The position numbers and the translations under genes are program-made. The notes under the pieces are model-generated. The model was not told the DNA's origin, ran no database searches, and saw only the letters and a program-made list of their open reading frames with translations. Positions 46,790 through 56,315 of a DNA stretch of 64,000 nucleotides are shown one piece after another (within the stretch, counting starts at the first letter, position 1; each line of letters opens with the position of its first letter). The stretch lies in the NCBI GenBank assembly GCA_026417575.1, contig JAOACZ010000146.1, positions 24,678 through 88,677 on the forward strand, written 5' to 3'. The stretch comes from a bacterium. GTDB taxonomy: Bacteria > Auribacterota > UBA3054 > JAPLST01.

Positions 46790-47375
46790 GGTAATTCCTG
46801 TAACGTTCGGAGGTGAGGCAGGACGGTGCCGGGCGTATAGTTACACTATGTGCGTATTATACTAAAACTGTATCAGCGGCGCAACTTCGGGGTAGGTAGC
46901 ATGGAGCTTCGAGTATGCCACCGCCACCCGAGCGCAGAGCATGAGACACTGAGACCGCTTGACTACGTGCTCAACATGGCTGCATGACAATTAGCAGGCA
47001 TTGAAAGGCTAATGAGGGAGAAGTAGATGTTCAGCGTGTCGCAGGTGTCGCTGCGCGAGAGAGGAGTGCGAGCCACGCGCCTGCCTGCACGCGGGAAAAG
47101 GATTGCGGGAGAGAGTCATCCCGTATGCGATGTAAACTGGTCGTTTGCCAGCAACTGTGTTTGTCGTGTCCAGGAAGATTCGCAGACCCGGGAGCGCAAG
47201 GACAAGCAAGCGCCATTGCTCCGGCAACGACTCGCCACGTATTGTGGTGCCTGAAAGTAACTGGATACATGCAGTTTCGTGTGATGCGACGGGGTCGTTA
47301 ATTTTGTCCAATTTATCCATCTATGTGTCTTTTTTGACCATGGTGAGGCTCCGGAAAATATGCTACACTGGACTT

Positions 47376-50300
47376 ATGAAGACAGCTCTTTCTGTGTGCG
47401 GGCGTAGGGCACGTCACTTGACCTTCGTACGTGTAGTGGGACGTGCCTGGGTGTTGCTCTTCTTGAGAACCTTTTCTTCTGGAGCGGCGACGTATTCGTG
47501 GCAGGAGGCACACGCCGGCTACACTGCCAGTGGCGATCTGGTGTGGCAGCCGCAACCCTTTACATATCAAGCAGGCGTCTACGTACGCTACATCGACTAC
47601 GAGAATGGTAGTGACGCCAACAACGGGTACACAACGAACACACCGTGGAAGCATCATCCGTGGGATCCGGAGGCGACGCTGAACGCGGCCGCTGGCAACG
47701 GGCGCTACACCTATGTGTTCAAGCGGGGTGTTGTTTATCGCGGGCGGCTTGTTGCCAATCCTCCGGCAGGCAGTGTGGCGCAACCGATCCGTTTGACCAG
47801 TTCGCCGACGTGGGGGAGTGGCGAGGCAGCGTTGCATGCTTCTGTGCTACTCACCAACTGGCAACGAGGAGGGCACCCGCTTATGCCTCATACGGGCAAT
47901 GTCTGGTACGTTGACCTTCCCTTTGCCCCGCGCCGGCTGTGGCTAGTCGAAAGCAACGTAATCACACGGATTCCGCTGGCGCGCACGCCGAACTGGGTGG
48001 TGTCGAATCCGCATGACGTGAAAAGCGAGTGGTGGACGTGGACGAGTCCGACGATGGGCCGGACGAACATTGACGGGGTGACGTGTTTTGTGTGTGCCGA
48101 TCCTGTTCATCTGACGCAGCCGGCCTCGTACTATCAGAATGCGATTGTGTGGACGGAGTATAAGGTCGTCATGGCGACGCCGTACGCGGCGCGCGTGCGC
48201 GGATTTGACGTTGGGCAGAAAGCGCTTTGCTTTGCGGGGCTGTGGGGGGATACACACGAGCCGTGGCAACATAATCGCTATTTTCTTGAGGACAAACCAG
48301 AGTATCTCGACGCACCGGGTGAATTTTGGTTTGACAAGCAAGGCGAGGGAGGGCGGCTCTATCTGCGGCTACCAGGCGATCGTAACCCGAATGGTTTACA
48401 GATCGAAGCCGCGCGGTATTTTTGTCACATTGATGGCGGAAGCATTTCCAACCTGCACATTAGTGGGCTCACGTTTCGCTTCAACAATGCGTATTGGGAC
48501 CTTACGCAGCGTTACACCGCTGATCCGAACATCCTCAATGCCGCCATCCGTTTTCAAGGGGCGATTGATAACCTTTCGGTGCGCAATTGTCGCTTTGAGC
48601 AAGTCTCGAAAGCGGTGCGCATCAAGTCGCCAGACTATCGGCGTATCATTGACAGAATTGCCATTACGGACAATGAGATTGTGTGGACCGACCATGGCGC
48701 AATTGACGTGCAGGGGGCCAGTGCTGACACGCCGCCGTACGGAGAATTGGGGCATGTGGAGATCTTGCGCAACCGTTTGTATCAGATCGGTCTGCGCCCG
48801 TATCCCGCCGACGGTCATGGTCATGCAATTGATGTGCAGTTTCCGTTGTCGGCAGAGATCGCTGGCAACGTGCTTGACCGGATTTATGGGGCAGGTCTAT
48901 TTATTTTCGGTGGCAAGGCATCTGGTCGTTCCCGCAACCGTCCTTTCACGCGGATTCTCATCCATCACAATCGGGTGACCGATCCACTGTTGAACAACAA
49001 TGATTGGGGCGGCATTGAGACGTGGCAAGGTGGGCCGTTCTACATTTACAGCAACATCTCCGGCAATCCTGGCGGCTACTGGCACAGCTCGCACATCTGG
49101 AACATCAACAAGCCGGCCGCGGAGCGCACGTATAGCACGGCTCGGTTCGGTTTCGCCTACTATCTCGACGGGGCATTTAAAAATTACGTCTTCAACAACG
49201 TTGCATGGGGGCTGAACAACAACCTTACGAGTGCACTTTGCAATGCGGCAGCGTTTCAATCAGTGCTTAGCTTTGAGAACATTTACTTCAACAACACGAT
49301 TTACAAGTTTGGAGCGGGGTCGACGCGGCATGCGGTGCAAACCGGGCGGAATATGTATCTGGGCAATTTATGGCTGGATTTAAGCGATTGGACCTTTTAC
49401 GTGTACGATTTTCAGGACACGACAGATGCGAGCTACGATTACGATCGCTTGGCGTATGGGAACAACATTTTTTATGTACCTGCGCGGAATTTTGGCATGT
49501 TTGAGGTAGCTCGGACAACGCGTAGCACGTTTGATGCGTTTCGATCAGCCCTTGGGGCACGCCAAACGCTTGTGAGCTCGCTGGGAAAGGTGGTCACGAG
49601 TAGCCCTGTGCGCGATGCGAGCGCACATGATTTTCAGCTTGAGGCTACCTCCGCGGCGGTGGATTACGGCGTGCGTGTATTCGTACCATGGAGTCTTTCG
49701 GCCACCGTGGCTGAATGGCATTTCTGGCGCCATGCGAAGGACGCGCGGGTGATCCACGATGCGCATTGGTACATGCGTCCGTATTATGGAGAACGTGACA
49801 TGTACTATACGACGCGGCGCTGGCATTTACTAGCCCAGCACGTTAGCTCAAATGATTTTATTGAGGGGCGGCTGGAGAACTGGTGTGCTGGCGCGTTACG
49901 CTTTAATGGCGTGAATCAGTACGCCATACCGAATCCGAGTGGGACGGGTGATGAGACTTTGGTGATGAGCACGAACAACTTTATAATTGAGGCGTACTTC
50001 CGCACGGTGACGGGTCACGTAGGTGGTGTGATTCTGCAGATGCATGGCCCCGATGGGTATGCGCTGCGCTTGGATGAGCAAGGGCACATTGAGCTCGTGC
50101 TGCGGCCTGGTCAGACGAACGCATGTAGTGCGCGAAGCGCGGTGTATGTGAACGATGGGCAGTGGCATCACGTTTTGGCTGAAGTGAATCGTACCAGTTT
50201 GCAAGGGATTTCGTTGTACGTAGACGGGATGCGCGCGTCGGCGGTTTTCTCCGGGACATGGCCGGAAAGTAATGACGCTTTGACCAATGTGACGACATTC

Positions 50301-50822
50301 ACGGTGGCCGGCGGGCCTGGTACGGTTTACTTTGCTGGTGATCTGGACTTCCTGCGCGTCGCGCAGGATACCCTCGCGCAGTCACGCACGACAATCGAGG
50401 AGTTGTATGAGTGGCAGTTTAACGGGCCATTTCTGCGTGACTTCCGCGGCCGCCCGGCGCACGGTCGTCGTGATGCCGGTGCATTTGAGTATGTACCTGC
50501 GGGGCAAGAAGAGCTTCCGCAGATTTTGTTGCAGCCATGCGACGTGACCGTGGATGAAGGTTTTCGTGCGAGTTTCTCAGTACTTGCAGACCGCGCAACA
50601 CAGTATCAGTGGCGCAAGGATGGCACGGTACTCGCTGGGGCGACGAACAGCCGGTATGTGATCGAGAGTGTGAACGCGGCTCACGTTGGCAGCTATGACG
50701 TCATCGTGAGTAATAGCGTCGGCGGCAGTGTTAGCCGCACCGCGCGCCTGATGACGATTCCCGAACCTGCCGGGGTGCTGATCGTCGCTGTGGTTTGGCT
50801 GCTGGCTCGCCGTCGACGCTGA
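47376..50822 (+). CDS. secreted right-handed beta-helix (polysaccharide lyase-like) protein with LamG-like and Ig-like domains and PEP-CTERM tail
   Basis: VRYIDYENGSDANNGYTTNTPWKHHPW; SISNLHISGLTFRFNN...LSVRNCRFEQVSKAVRI...ITDNEIVW; LamG-like NNFIIEAYFRTVTGHVGGVILQM..; Ig-like QYQWRKDGTVLAGATNSRYVIESVNAAHVGSYDVIVSN; IPEPAGVLIVAVVWLLARRRR. Start 47376 chosen over track 47145. Confidence 0.85.
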   Translation: MKTALSVCGRRARHLTFVRVVGRAWVLLFLRTFSSGAATYSWQEAHAGYTASGDLVWQPQPFTYQAGVYVRYIDYENGSDANNGYTTNTPWKHHPWDPEATLNAAAGNGRYTYVFKRGVVYRGRLVANPPAGSVAQPIRLTSSPTWGSGEAALHASVLLTNWQRGGHPLMPHTGNVWYVDLPFAPRRLWLVESNVITRIPLARTPNWVVSNPHDVKSEWWTWTSPTMGRTNIDGVTCFVCADPVHLTQPASYYQNAIVWTEYKVVMATPYAARVRGFDVGQKALCFAGLWGDTHEPWQHNRYFLEDKPEYLDAPGEFWFDKQGEGGRLYLRLPGDRNPNGLQIEAARYFCHIDGGSISNLHISGLTFRFNNAYWDLTQRYTADPNILNAAIRFQGAIDNLSVRNCRFEQVSKAVRIKSPDYRRIIDRIAITDNEIVWTDHGAIDVQGASADTPPYGELGHVEILRNRLYQIGLRPYPADGHGHAIDVQFPLSAEIAGNVLDRIYGAGLFIFGGKASGRSRNRPFTRILIHHNRVTDPLLNNNDWGGIETWQGGPFYIYSNISGNPGGYWHSSHIWNINKPAAERTYSTARFGFAYYLDGAFKNYVFNNVAWGLNNNLTSALCNAAAFQSVLSFENIYFNNTIYKFGAGSTRHAVQTGRNMYLGNLWLDLSDWTFYVYDFQDTTDASYDYDRLAYGNNIFYVPARNFGMFEVARTTRSTFDAFRSALGARQTLVSSLGKVVTSSPVRDASAHDFQLEATSAAVDYGVRVFVPWSLSATVAEWHFWRHAKDARVIHDAHWYMRPYYGERDMYYTTRRWHLLAQHVSSNDFIEGRLENWCAGALRFNGVNQYAIPNPSGTGDETLVMSTNNFIIEAYFRTVTGHVGGVILQMHGPDGYALRLDEQGHIELVLRPGQTNACSARSAVYVNDGQWHHVLAEVNRTSLQGISLYVDGMRASAVFSGTWPESNDALTNVTTFTVAGGPGTVYFAGDLDFLRVAQDTLAQSRTTIEELYEWQFNGPFLRDFRGRPAHGRRDAGAFEYVPAGQEELPQILLQPCDVTVDEGFRASFSVLADRATQYQWRKDGTVLAGATNSRYVIESVNAAHVGSYDVIVSNSVGGSVSRTARLMTIPEPAGVLIVAVVWLLARRRR

Positions 50823-51525
50823 TGAAGATGCGGTCGGGCAGGATCACGGCCGTCAGACGTCCGCCGTAGACGGCGCCGGTATCGATGCCCAAGCGACGCG
50901 CCTCTGGTTCATCGCGCGGAGCAAATGGGGGCGTTAAGACGGGAGAGTGGCCGTAGACGATAAGGCGCGGATCGTCGTGAGGATTGGTTAAAAACTCCTC
51001 ACGAATCCACAGCAGGTCGAGCACATTCTGCTCGGTAGATTGTCCCGGCCGTATGCCGGCGTGGACGAACAAATAGTCAGGGGTTGCGAAGTAGAATTGC
51101 GTGCGTTCCAAGAATTGCAGGTGAGCAGGGGGAATGTATGCGACGGCTTTTTTCCGTGCGGCGGGGTCGTAGGTGTAGGCACACTCGCAGATCAGTTCTT
51201 TCGGGCAACCGTACTGTGCCAGGGTTAAGGCACCGCCGTTACGTGGGTCAAGATAACTGATACCGGTACCATCGTTAGTGATCCCAGCGAAGTCGAGCAA
51301 CATTGCGTCGTGATTGCCACGTAAGAAGACGCACCGGGGATGGCTGGTGGCGAATGCCTGCAGAGTGGCGAGTGTACCGGGAGTGTCCGGGCCACGATCG
51401 ATGTAATCACCGAGGAAGATAACGAGATCATCTGGTTGAGGCGAGAGACGGTCGAGGAGCGCGCGAAGTTGCCGCGTACAACCGTGAATGTCGCCAATGG
51501 CAATATACCGCTTGGGTGGAGCCAT
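50731..51525 (-). CDS. metallophosphoesterase (Ser/Thr phosphatase / ApaH-like)
   Basis: YIAIGDIHGCTRQLRALLDRL, FLGDYIDRGPDT, FLRGNHDAML, VYGHSPV. Confidence 0.95.
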   Translation of the reverse strand: MAPPKRYIAIGDIHGCTRQLRALLDRLSPQPDDLVIFLGDYIDRGPDTPGTLATLQAFATSHPRCVFLRGNHDAMLLDFAGITNDGTGISYLDPRNGGALTLAQYGCPKELICECAYTYDPAARKKAVAYIPPAHLQFLERTQFYFATPDYLFVHAGIRPGQSTEQNVLDLLWIREEFLTNPHDDPRLIVYGHSPVLTPPFAPRDEPEARRLGIDTGAVYGGRLTAVILPDRIFISVDGEPAAKPQRRSAPRQVRESSSGARCG

Positions 51526-51615
51526 CAGCCTGTTCCCTCAGGTAAAACACTGTGCGTGCCCAGTGAGGGCTGCGCACGCACGGTGAGATTCCCTTGTATC
51601 GCTGTGTGGCGGCGC

Positions 51616-52638
51616 TTATTTCGCGTAGCGCCTGGCCATTTCTTCACAAGTGATGCACTTAATTTTCGGGGCATTCCCTGCTTGCCCAAAGGCGATCATG
51701 CGTTCCTTGCAGACTTGTTTCATCATTTCGCGTGCGGGCTTCAAGTAATCGCGCGGATCAAACTTATCCGGCTGTTCGGCGAAAACTTTACGAATTGCGG
51801 CGGTGATGGCCATGCGGTTGTCCGTGTCCACATTGATTTTGCGGACGCCGTGCTTGATGCCACGCTGGATTTCCTCGATCGGTACGCCGAAAGTCTGCTT
51901 CATCTTGCCGCCATACTTGTTGATCAAATCCTGGAGCTCCTGCGGGACACTTGAGGAGCCGTGCATGACCAGGTGGGTGTTGGGCAATTTCTTGTGAATC
52001 TTCTCGATTGTCTCCATGGAGAGCACATCGCCGGTCGGCCTGCGGGTAAACTTGTACGCGCCGTGGCTGGTGCCAATGGCGACAGCAAGGGCATCGACGC
52101 CGGTGGCGGCGACAAATTCTACGGCCTGGTCCGGGTCGGTGAGATGTTTTTTTGCTTCTTCGCCGGTCAGCCCGGCGCCATGGCCGTCTTCGATGCCTCC
52201 GAGGCAGCCCAGTTCGCCTTCGACACTGACGCCTACCATATGGGCCACATCCACCACCATCTTCGTCACGCGCACGTTGTAGTCAAAGGGGGCAGGGGTT
52301 TTTGCATCTTCGAGGAGCGAACCATCCATCATCACGCTGGTAAAGCCTTGACGGATAGCACTGAAACAGGTTGCCGGGCTATTACCGTGATCTTGATGCA
52401 TTGCAACAGGGATTTCGGGATAGAGCTCCACAGCGGCCAGCATAAGATGGCGGAGGAACGCATCGTTGGTGTATTGCCGCGCGCCCCGTGAGGCTTGAAT
52501 AATGACGGGGCTTTCCGTCTCGCGTGCGGCTTCCATAATTGCTTGGATCTGTTCCATGTTGTTGACGTTCAACGCGGCGATGCCGTAATTGTTTTCCGCT
52601 GCGTGGTCAAGCAAAATGCGCATCGGCACAAGTGGCAT
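51616..52638 (-). CDS. fba: class II fructose-bisphosphate aldolase
   Basis: [86 protein letters not shown] ribosome-binding site. Confidence 0.96.
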   Translation of the reverse strand: MPLVPMRILLDHAAENNYGIAALNVNNMEQIQAIMEAARETESPVIIQASRGARQYTNDAFLRHLMLAAVELYPEIPVAMHQDHGNSPATCFSAIRQGFTSVMMDGSLLEDAKTPAPFDYNVRVTKMVVDVAHMVGVSVEGELGCLGGIEDGHGAGLTGEEAKKHLTDPDQAVEFVAATGVDALAVAIGTSHGAYKFTRRPTGDVLSMETIEKIHKKLPNTHLVMHGSSSVPQELQDLINKYGGKMKQTFGVPIEEIQRGIKHGVRKINVDTDNRMAITAAIRKVFAEQPDKFDPRDYLKPAREMMKQVCKERMIAFGQAGNAPKIKCITCEEMARRYAK

Positions 52639-52997
52639 GGGGTACTCCTTGGGTAGCGTGTTACAGTGTTGCTCTACGATCGTAGGTAGTATAGCAAAAG
52701 AGAGACAAAAACGCTACCACAAGGCAAAGATGGGGCAGTGAGGGTGGGACAAGGCTGCTGCGAGTTCCTTCGTTTTCCACGCCGGTTGCTTGCGGCGGAC
52801 GGTGCTGAACTTGTCGCATGAGCATACCGACAGCAGAGATTAGGTTGCGCATGCGGGGTCGACGGCAGTGTGTGCGGGAACCTAGAGAGGAGTTGTATCC
52901 CGTGAGGGGTGGCTGGTGGAGATGAAATAAGAAGCGACAGGCGTGTGATTGGTTTGAGAGAGGGCGCTCGATGCTTGAATTCGCGGTGAAAATAACC

Positions 52998-53003
52998 TAT
53001 AAT
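52998..53003 (+). promoter_or_regulatory. -10 box of promoter TTGAAT(52975)-N17-TATAAT upstream of the CarB-like gene
   Basis: Direct sequence match; argues the true start is ATG 53046 (MAGQRILVLGSG), not the track start 52971. Confidence 0.75.
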
Positions 53004-53045
53004 CGCGTAGCGGTTGTTATTTTGCGGTTTACACACACCCAGACA

Positions 53046-56000
53046 ATGGCGGGGCAGCGCATTTTGGTGTTGGGATCAGGCCCGACGGGCGTAGGTCAAG
53101 GAGCAGAGTACATGGGCGCCGTGGCCGCGGCATGTCGTACGCTACGTTTCCTCGGCCATCATGTGATTTTGTTGGAAAGTCAGACGTGCGCGCTGGCGAG
53201 CGCGCCGGAGGGGGCACACACCGTGTACTTTGAACCGCTTAATCGTGAAAGCATTGAGAAAGTGCTCAGAGCGGAGCGTCCGCATAGTTTGCTGGCCACA
53301 GTGGGCGGGCGAGCAGGGCTGCATACTATGTTGCTGTTACAGCGTTTATACAGCAACAGTCCGCGTTGTGCGGCGCTGGGGACGTCGTTCGAAGTACTGG
53401 AGACGGCGTTACATCCAGAACATGTGGTGCGGGCGGGGATGGCGCTGGGCATTCGCGTACCACAAGTGTTCATTGTGAACAAGAAGAAGCAGGCGGAAGA
53501 GCTGGGGCGCCAGCTGGGGTTTCCAGTCGTGGTTCGGCCGATGTGGGCGGCGGGGAGCTTAGGGACAGCGATTACGTATAACACGCAGGAGTTAGACCGA
53601 GCCATTGATGTAGCTCTTGCAGTGAGCCCAGCCGGGCAGGCGGTGATCGAGAAATCGCTGGCGGGGCAGCAGCGGACGGCGTGGGTTGTGGCGCGCGACA
53701 TGCGCGGTGCTACGCGTGTGATCGGCGGAGTGGAGTATCTCGAGCCGCTGGGCATTTATTCGGGAGATAGTCCCGCGGTGACGCCTGTACAAAGTTTTTC
53801 TGTGGCCGACAGTGTTGCGGTGCAAGAAGTGGTTCAACACGTCGTGGAACGCCTGCGGTTAACAGGTGTGAGTACAGTGCATCTCGCGCATGGGGTGACG
53901 CCGCGGGAGGTTGTGTTGCTATCTGTGAGTCCGTATATGACTTCGGTGGCGTTATGGTGTGGGCGGGCACAGGCCGTGCCGGTCGTGGAGTGGCACGTGA
54001 GTCTGAACGCAGGGGTACCGTTGGGGGAGTTGGAACGCGCGGCACCATGCGACGATTTGTTTGGTGAGGAGAGCCGGGCGAAGCGGGTATGGTGTCGCTG
54101 GCCAGTGTTCCCGGGGAGGCGTTTAATGGGTGTGCGTGAGCAGCTGACGACGTATGCAAAGTCGGTAGGAAGTGTGACGGGTGTGGGTGAGAATTTTCTC
54201 AGCGCGCTGCAACGAGCGCTTCGCGCGGCCGCGCTACCGGTGCTTGGTCCGGGATTTGTAGTGCCGAAATGGGCTGTGGGATGGACGGAAGAGGACGTGC
54301 GGGCAGAGGTGAGCGTGGCTACGCCACTCCGCCTGTGGCATATCTACCACGCGCTGCACCTAGGTTTTAGTATTGAGGAACTTGCGCAACTGACACGCTG
54401 GGCACCGTGGGTGCTTGAACAGGTGACACGCTTACATGATTTGGAGCGGCGCTGGAGCGAGGTACAGCCACGCGCATTCGTCACAACGCAGGGAGAGAGT
54501 AACGAGCTGCTGCGAGAGGCGCTGGCAATGGGATGCAGCGAGAGCCAGTTAGCGGACGCTCTTGGGATGGACACGGAACGTTTTCGCGAACGCTGCGCAC
54601 GGCGCGGGTTTCACAGAGTACCCGTGGTTGTTACTGATGACGGGCAGGGTGGAACCCAGCACCTCATTTTGGAGAGCTACGGCGGGGCACGGCCGCGGCC
54701 AGCAGAGGGTGAGGGCAATGTAATCGTACTCGGGGCGAATGCCTCGCTTCTGCAAGGCTCGCTCGAATACGAGTATTTGGCGGCGCGGGTTATCGCCGCG
54801 GTGAATGCGGCGGGTCATAAGTGCATCCTGATCTCGCCGACGCCGTTACACGCCGCTGCCGCGTTGGGTCTGCCCGTCCGCCACTATCTTGAACCGGCAC
54901 ACGCTGCGCTCACAGAGATTGTTGCAGCGGAACAGCCCGCTGGTGTTATTCTACAGTGTAGTGAACGAGTTCCAACCGAAGTACTCCAGCAGGTACGGGC
55001 GTTGGAGCTGCCCGTGTGGGGAACAAGTGCGCACAGTTTGGAACGCTTGGCGACGCGTGACCGCTTCCATATGCTTTTGCAGAAACTGGACATTCGGCAA
55101 CCGTCGCACTCGCTGGCACATAGTGCGCAGCAGGCATATACGTTGGCTGAGGATGTGGGGTACCCGGTGATTGTGCATCCGGCACATCCCCACGATCTTC
55201 CTCGGGTGACGATTTGGTACGATCGGCAGGACGCACGGCACTTTTTTGAGCAGGCCACGCATTTGGGTGAAGTGTACCCACTTTCGATTGAGAAGTTCTT
55301 GGAAGAGGCACGCGAGTTTCACGTGGATGCCTTGGCAGATGGCGAGGAAGGTGTGGTAGTAGGAATCCATGAGCATGTCGAAGAGGCAGGGATTCATTCA
55401 GCGGATAGTGCGGCGGTGTGGCCGGCGCACAGCTTAGCAGACGAGCTAGTGCGCGAACTACGCCTGGTGGTACAGAAATTAGTGCAGGAGTTACGTCTGT
55501 GTGGTTTTTTTGGCGTCAAATGTGCGTTGGCGCAAGACAAGCTGTATGTGTTGGATGTACTTCCTCACGCGGCGCGAAGTGTGGCCCTGCTCGATTTAGT
55601 GTATGGCGGGCGCTTGGTGCCGGCAGGGGTGCACGCGTTGTTAGGCGGGCAGCTACGCGAGAAAGGTGTGCATGAGCTTGTGGGCGATTTTCTCGCCGTG
55701 CGAGCCCCTGTTTTTCCGTTTCGGCATTTCCCGGCGAGTGACACTGCACTCGGGCCGGAACATTGTGCTGTGGGCCAGGCACTTGGGATTGATCGGTCTT
55801 TCGGCATTGCATACGCCAAGGCACTCACTGCAGCAGGGAATCGGCTGCCGAGTAAAGGGAAAGCGTTGCTCAGCGTGGCCGACCGAGACAAGCCTGAGAT
55901 TATTGCCGTGGCAAAAAAATTACGCGCGTTGGGCTTCAACTTGTTGGCTACAGCAGGGACGGCCGCGCTCCTCCGCGCTAACGGCATTCCTGCTGAGCAT

Positions 56001-56303
56001 GTGTTAAAGGTGCACGAAGGGCGCCCCAACGTCATTGACCATATCATTGATGGTGAAGTCCAGCTAATTATCAACACGCCGGGCGGAAAAGCGAACCGCA
56101 TTGCAGAAGCGCATTTGCGCCACGAGGCGGTGGATCGAGGCATCCTCGTCCTCACAACACTTGCCGGAGCCCGCGCCGCCGTGACCGGTATCGAAGCATT
56201 TATGCGGCATGGTTTCGATGTCACCCCGCATGCCTGCTACCTGCAGACCCTGCGTCAGCAGCCTGAATTAACATTAGACACCCAGCCGACCATGGAGCTA
56301 TAA
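53046..56303 (+). CDS. divergent carbamoyl-phosphate synthase large subunit-like protein (CarB architecture, degenerate ATP-grasp motifs, intact-looking MGS domain)
   Basis: RILVLGSGPTGVGQGAEY (CarB N-terminus-like), VVVRPMWAAGSLGTAITYN, GIYSGDSPAVTPVQS, GFSIEELAQLTRWAPWVLEQVTRL, EEAGIHSADSAAVWPAHSL, C-terminal LGFNLLATAGTAALLRANGIPAEHVLKVHEGRPNVIDHIIDGEVQLIINTPGGKANRIAEAHLRHEAVDRGILVLTTLAGARAAVTGIEAF. Confidence 0.88.
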   Translation: MAGQRILVLGSGPTGVGQGAEYMGAVAAACRTLRFLGHHVILLESQTCALASAPEGAHTVYFEPLNRESIEKVLRAERPHSLLATVGGRAGLHTMLLLQRLYSNSPRCAALGTSFEVLETALHPEHVVRAGMALGIRVPQVFIVNKKKQAEELGRQLGFPVVVRPMWAAGSLGTAITYNTQELDRAIDVALAVSPAGQAVIEKSLAGQQRTAWVVARDMRGATRVIGGVEYLEPLGIYSGDSPAVTPVQSFSVADSVAVQEVVQHVVERLRLTGVSTVHLAHGVTPREVVLLSVSPYMTSVALWCGRAQAVPVVEWHVSLNAGVPLGELERAAPCDDLFGEESRAKRVWCRWPVFPGRRLMGVREQLTTYAKSVGSVTGVGENFLSALQRALRAAALPVLGPGFVVPKWAVGWTEEDVRAEVSVATPLRLWHIYHALHLGFSIEELAQLTRWAPWVLEQVTRLHDLERRWSEVQPRAFVTTQGESNELLREALAMGCSESQLADALGMDTERFRERCARRGFHRVPVVVTDDGQGGTQHLILESYGGARPRPAEGEGNVIVLGANASLLQGSLEYEYLAARVIAAVNAAGHKCILISPTPLHAAAALGLPVRHYLEPAHAALTEIVAAEQPAGVILQCSERVPTEVLQQVRALELPVWGTSAHSLERLATRDRFHMLLQKLDIRQPSHSLAHSAQQAYTLAEDVGYPVIVHPAHPHDLPRVTIWYDRQDARHFFEQATHLGEVYPLSIEKFLEEAREFHVDALADGEEGVVVGIHEHVEEAGIHSADSAAVWPAHSLADELVRELRLVVQKLVQELRLCGFFGVKCALAQDKLYVLDVLPHAARSVALLDLVYGGRLVPAGVHALLGGQLREKGVHELVGDFLAVRAPVFPFRHFPASDTALGPEHCAVGQALGIDRSFGIAYAKALTAAGNRLPSKGKALLSVADRDKPEIIAVAKKLRALGFNLLATAGTAALLRANGIPAEHVLKVHEGRPNVIDHIIDGEVQLIINTPGGKANRIAEAHLRHEAVDRGILVLTTLAGARAAVTGIEAFMRHGFDVTPHACYLQTLRQQPELTLDTQPTMEL

Positions 56304-56315
56304 TTACGCGTTGCC

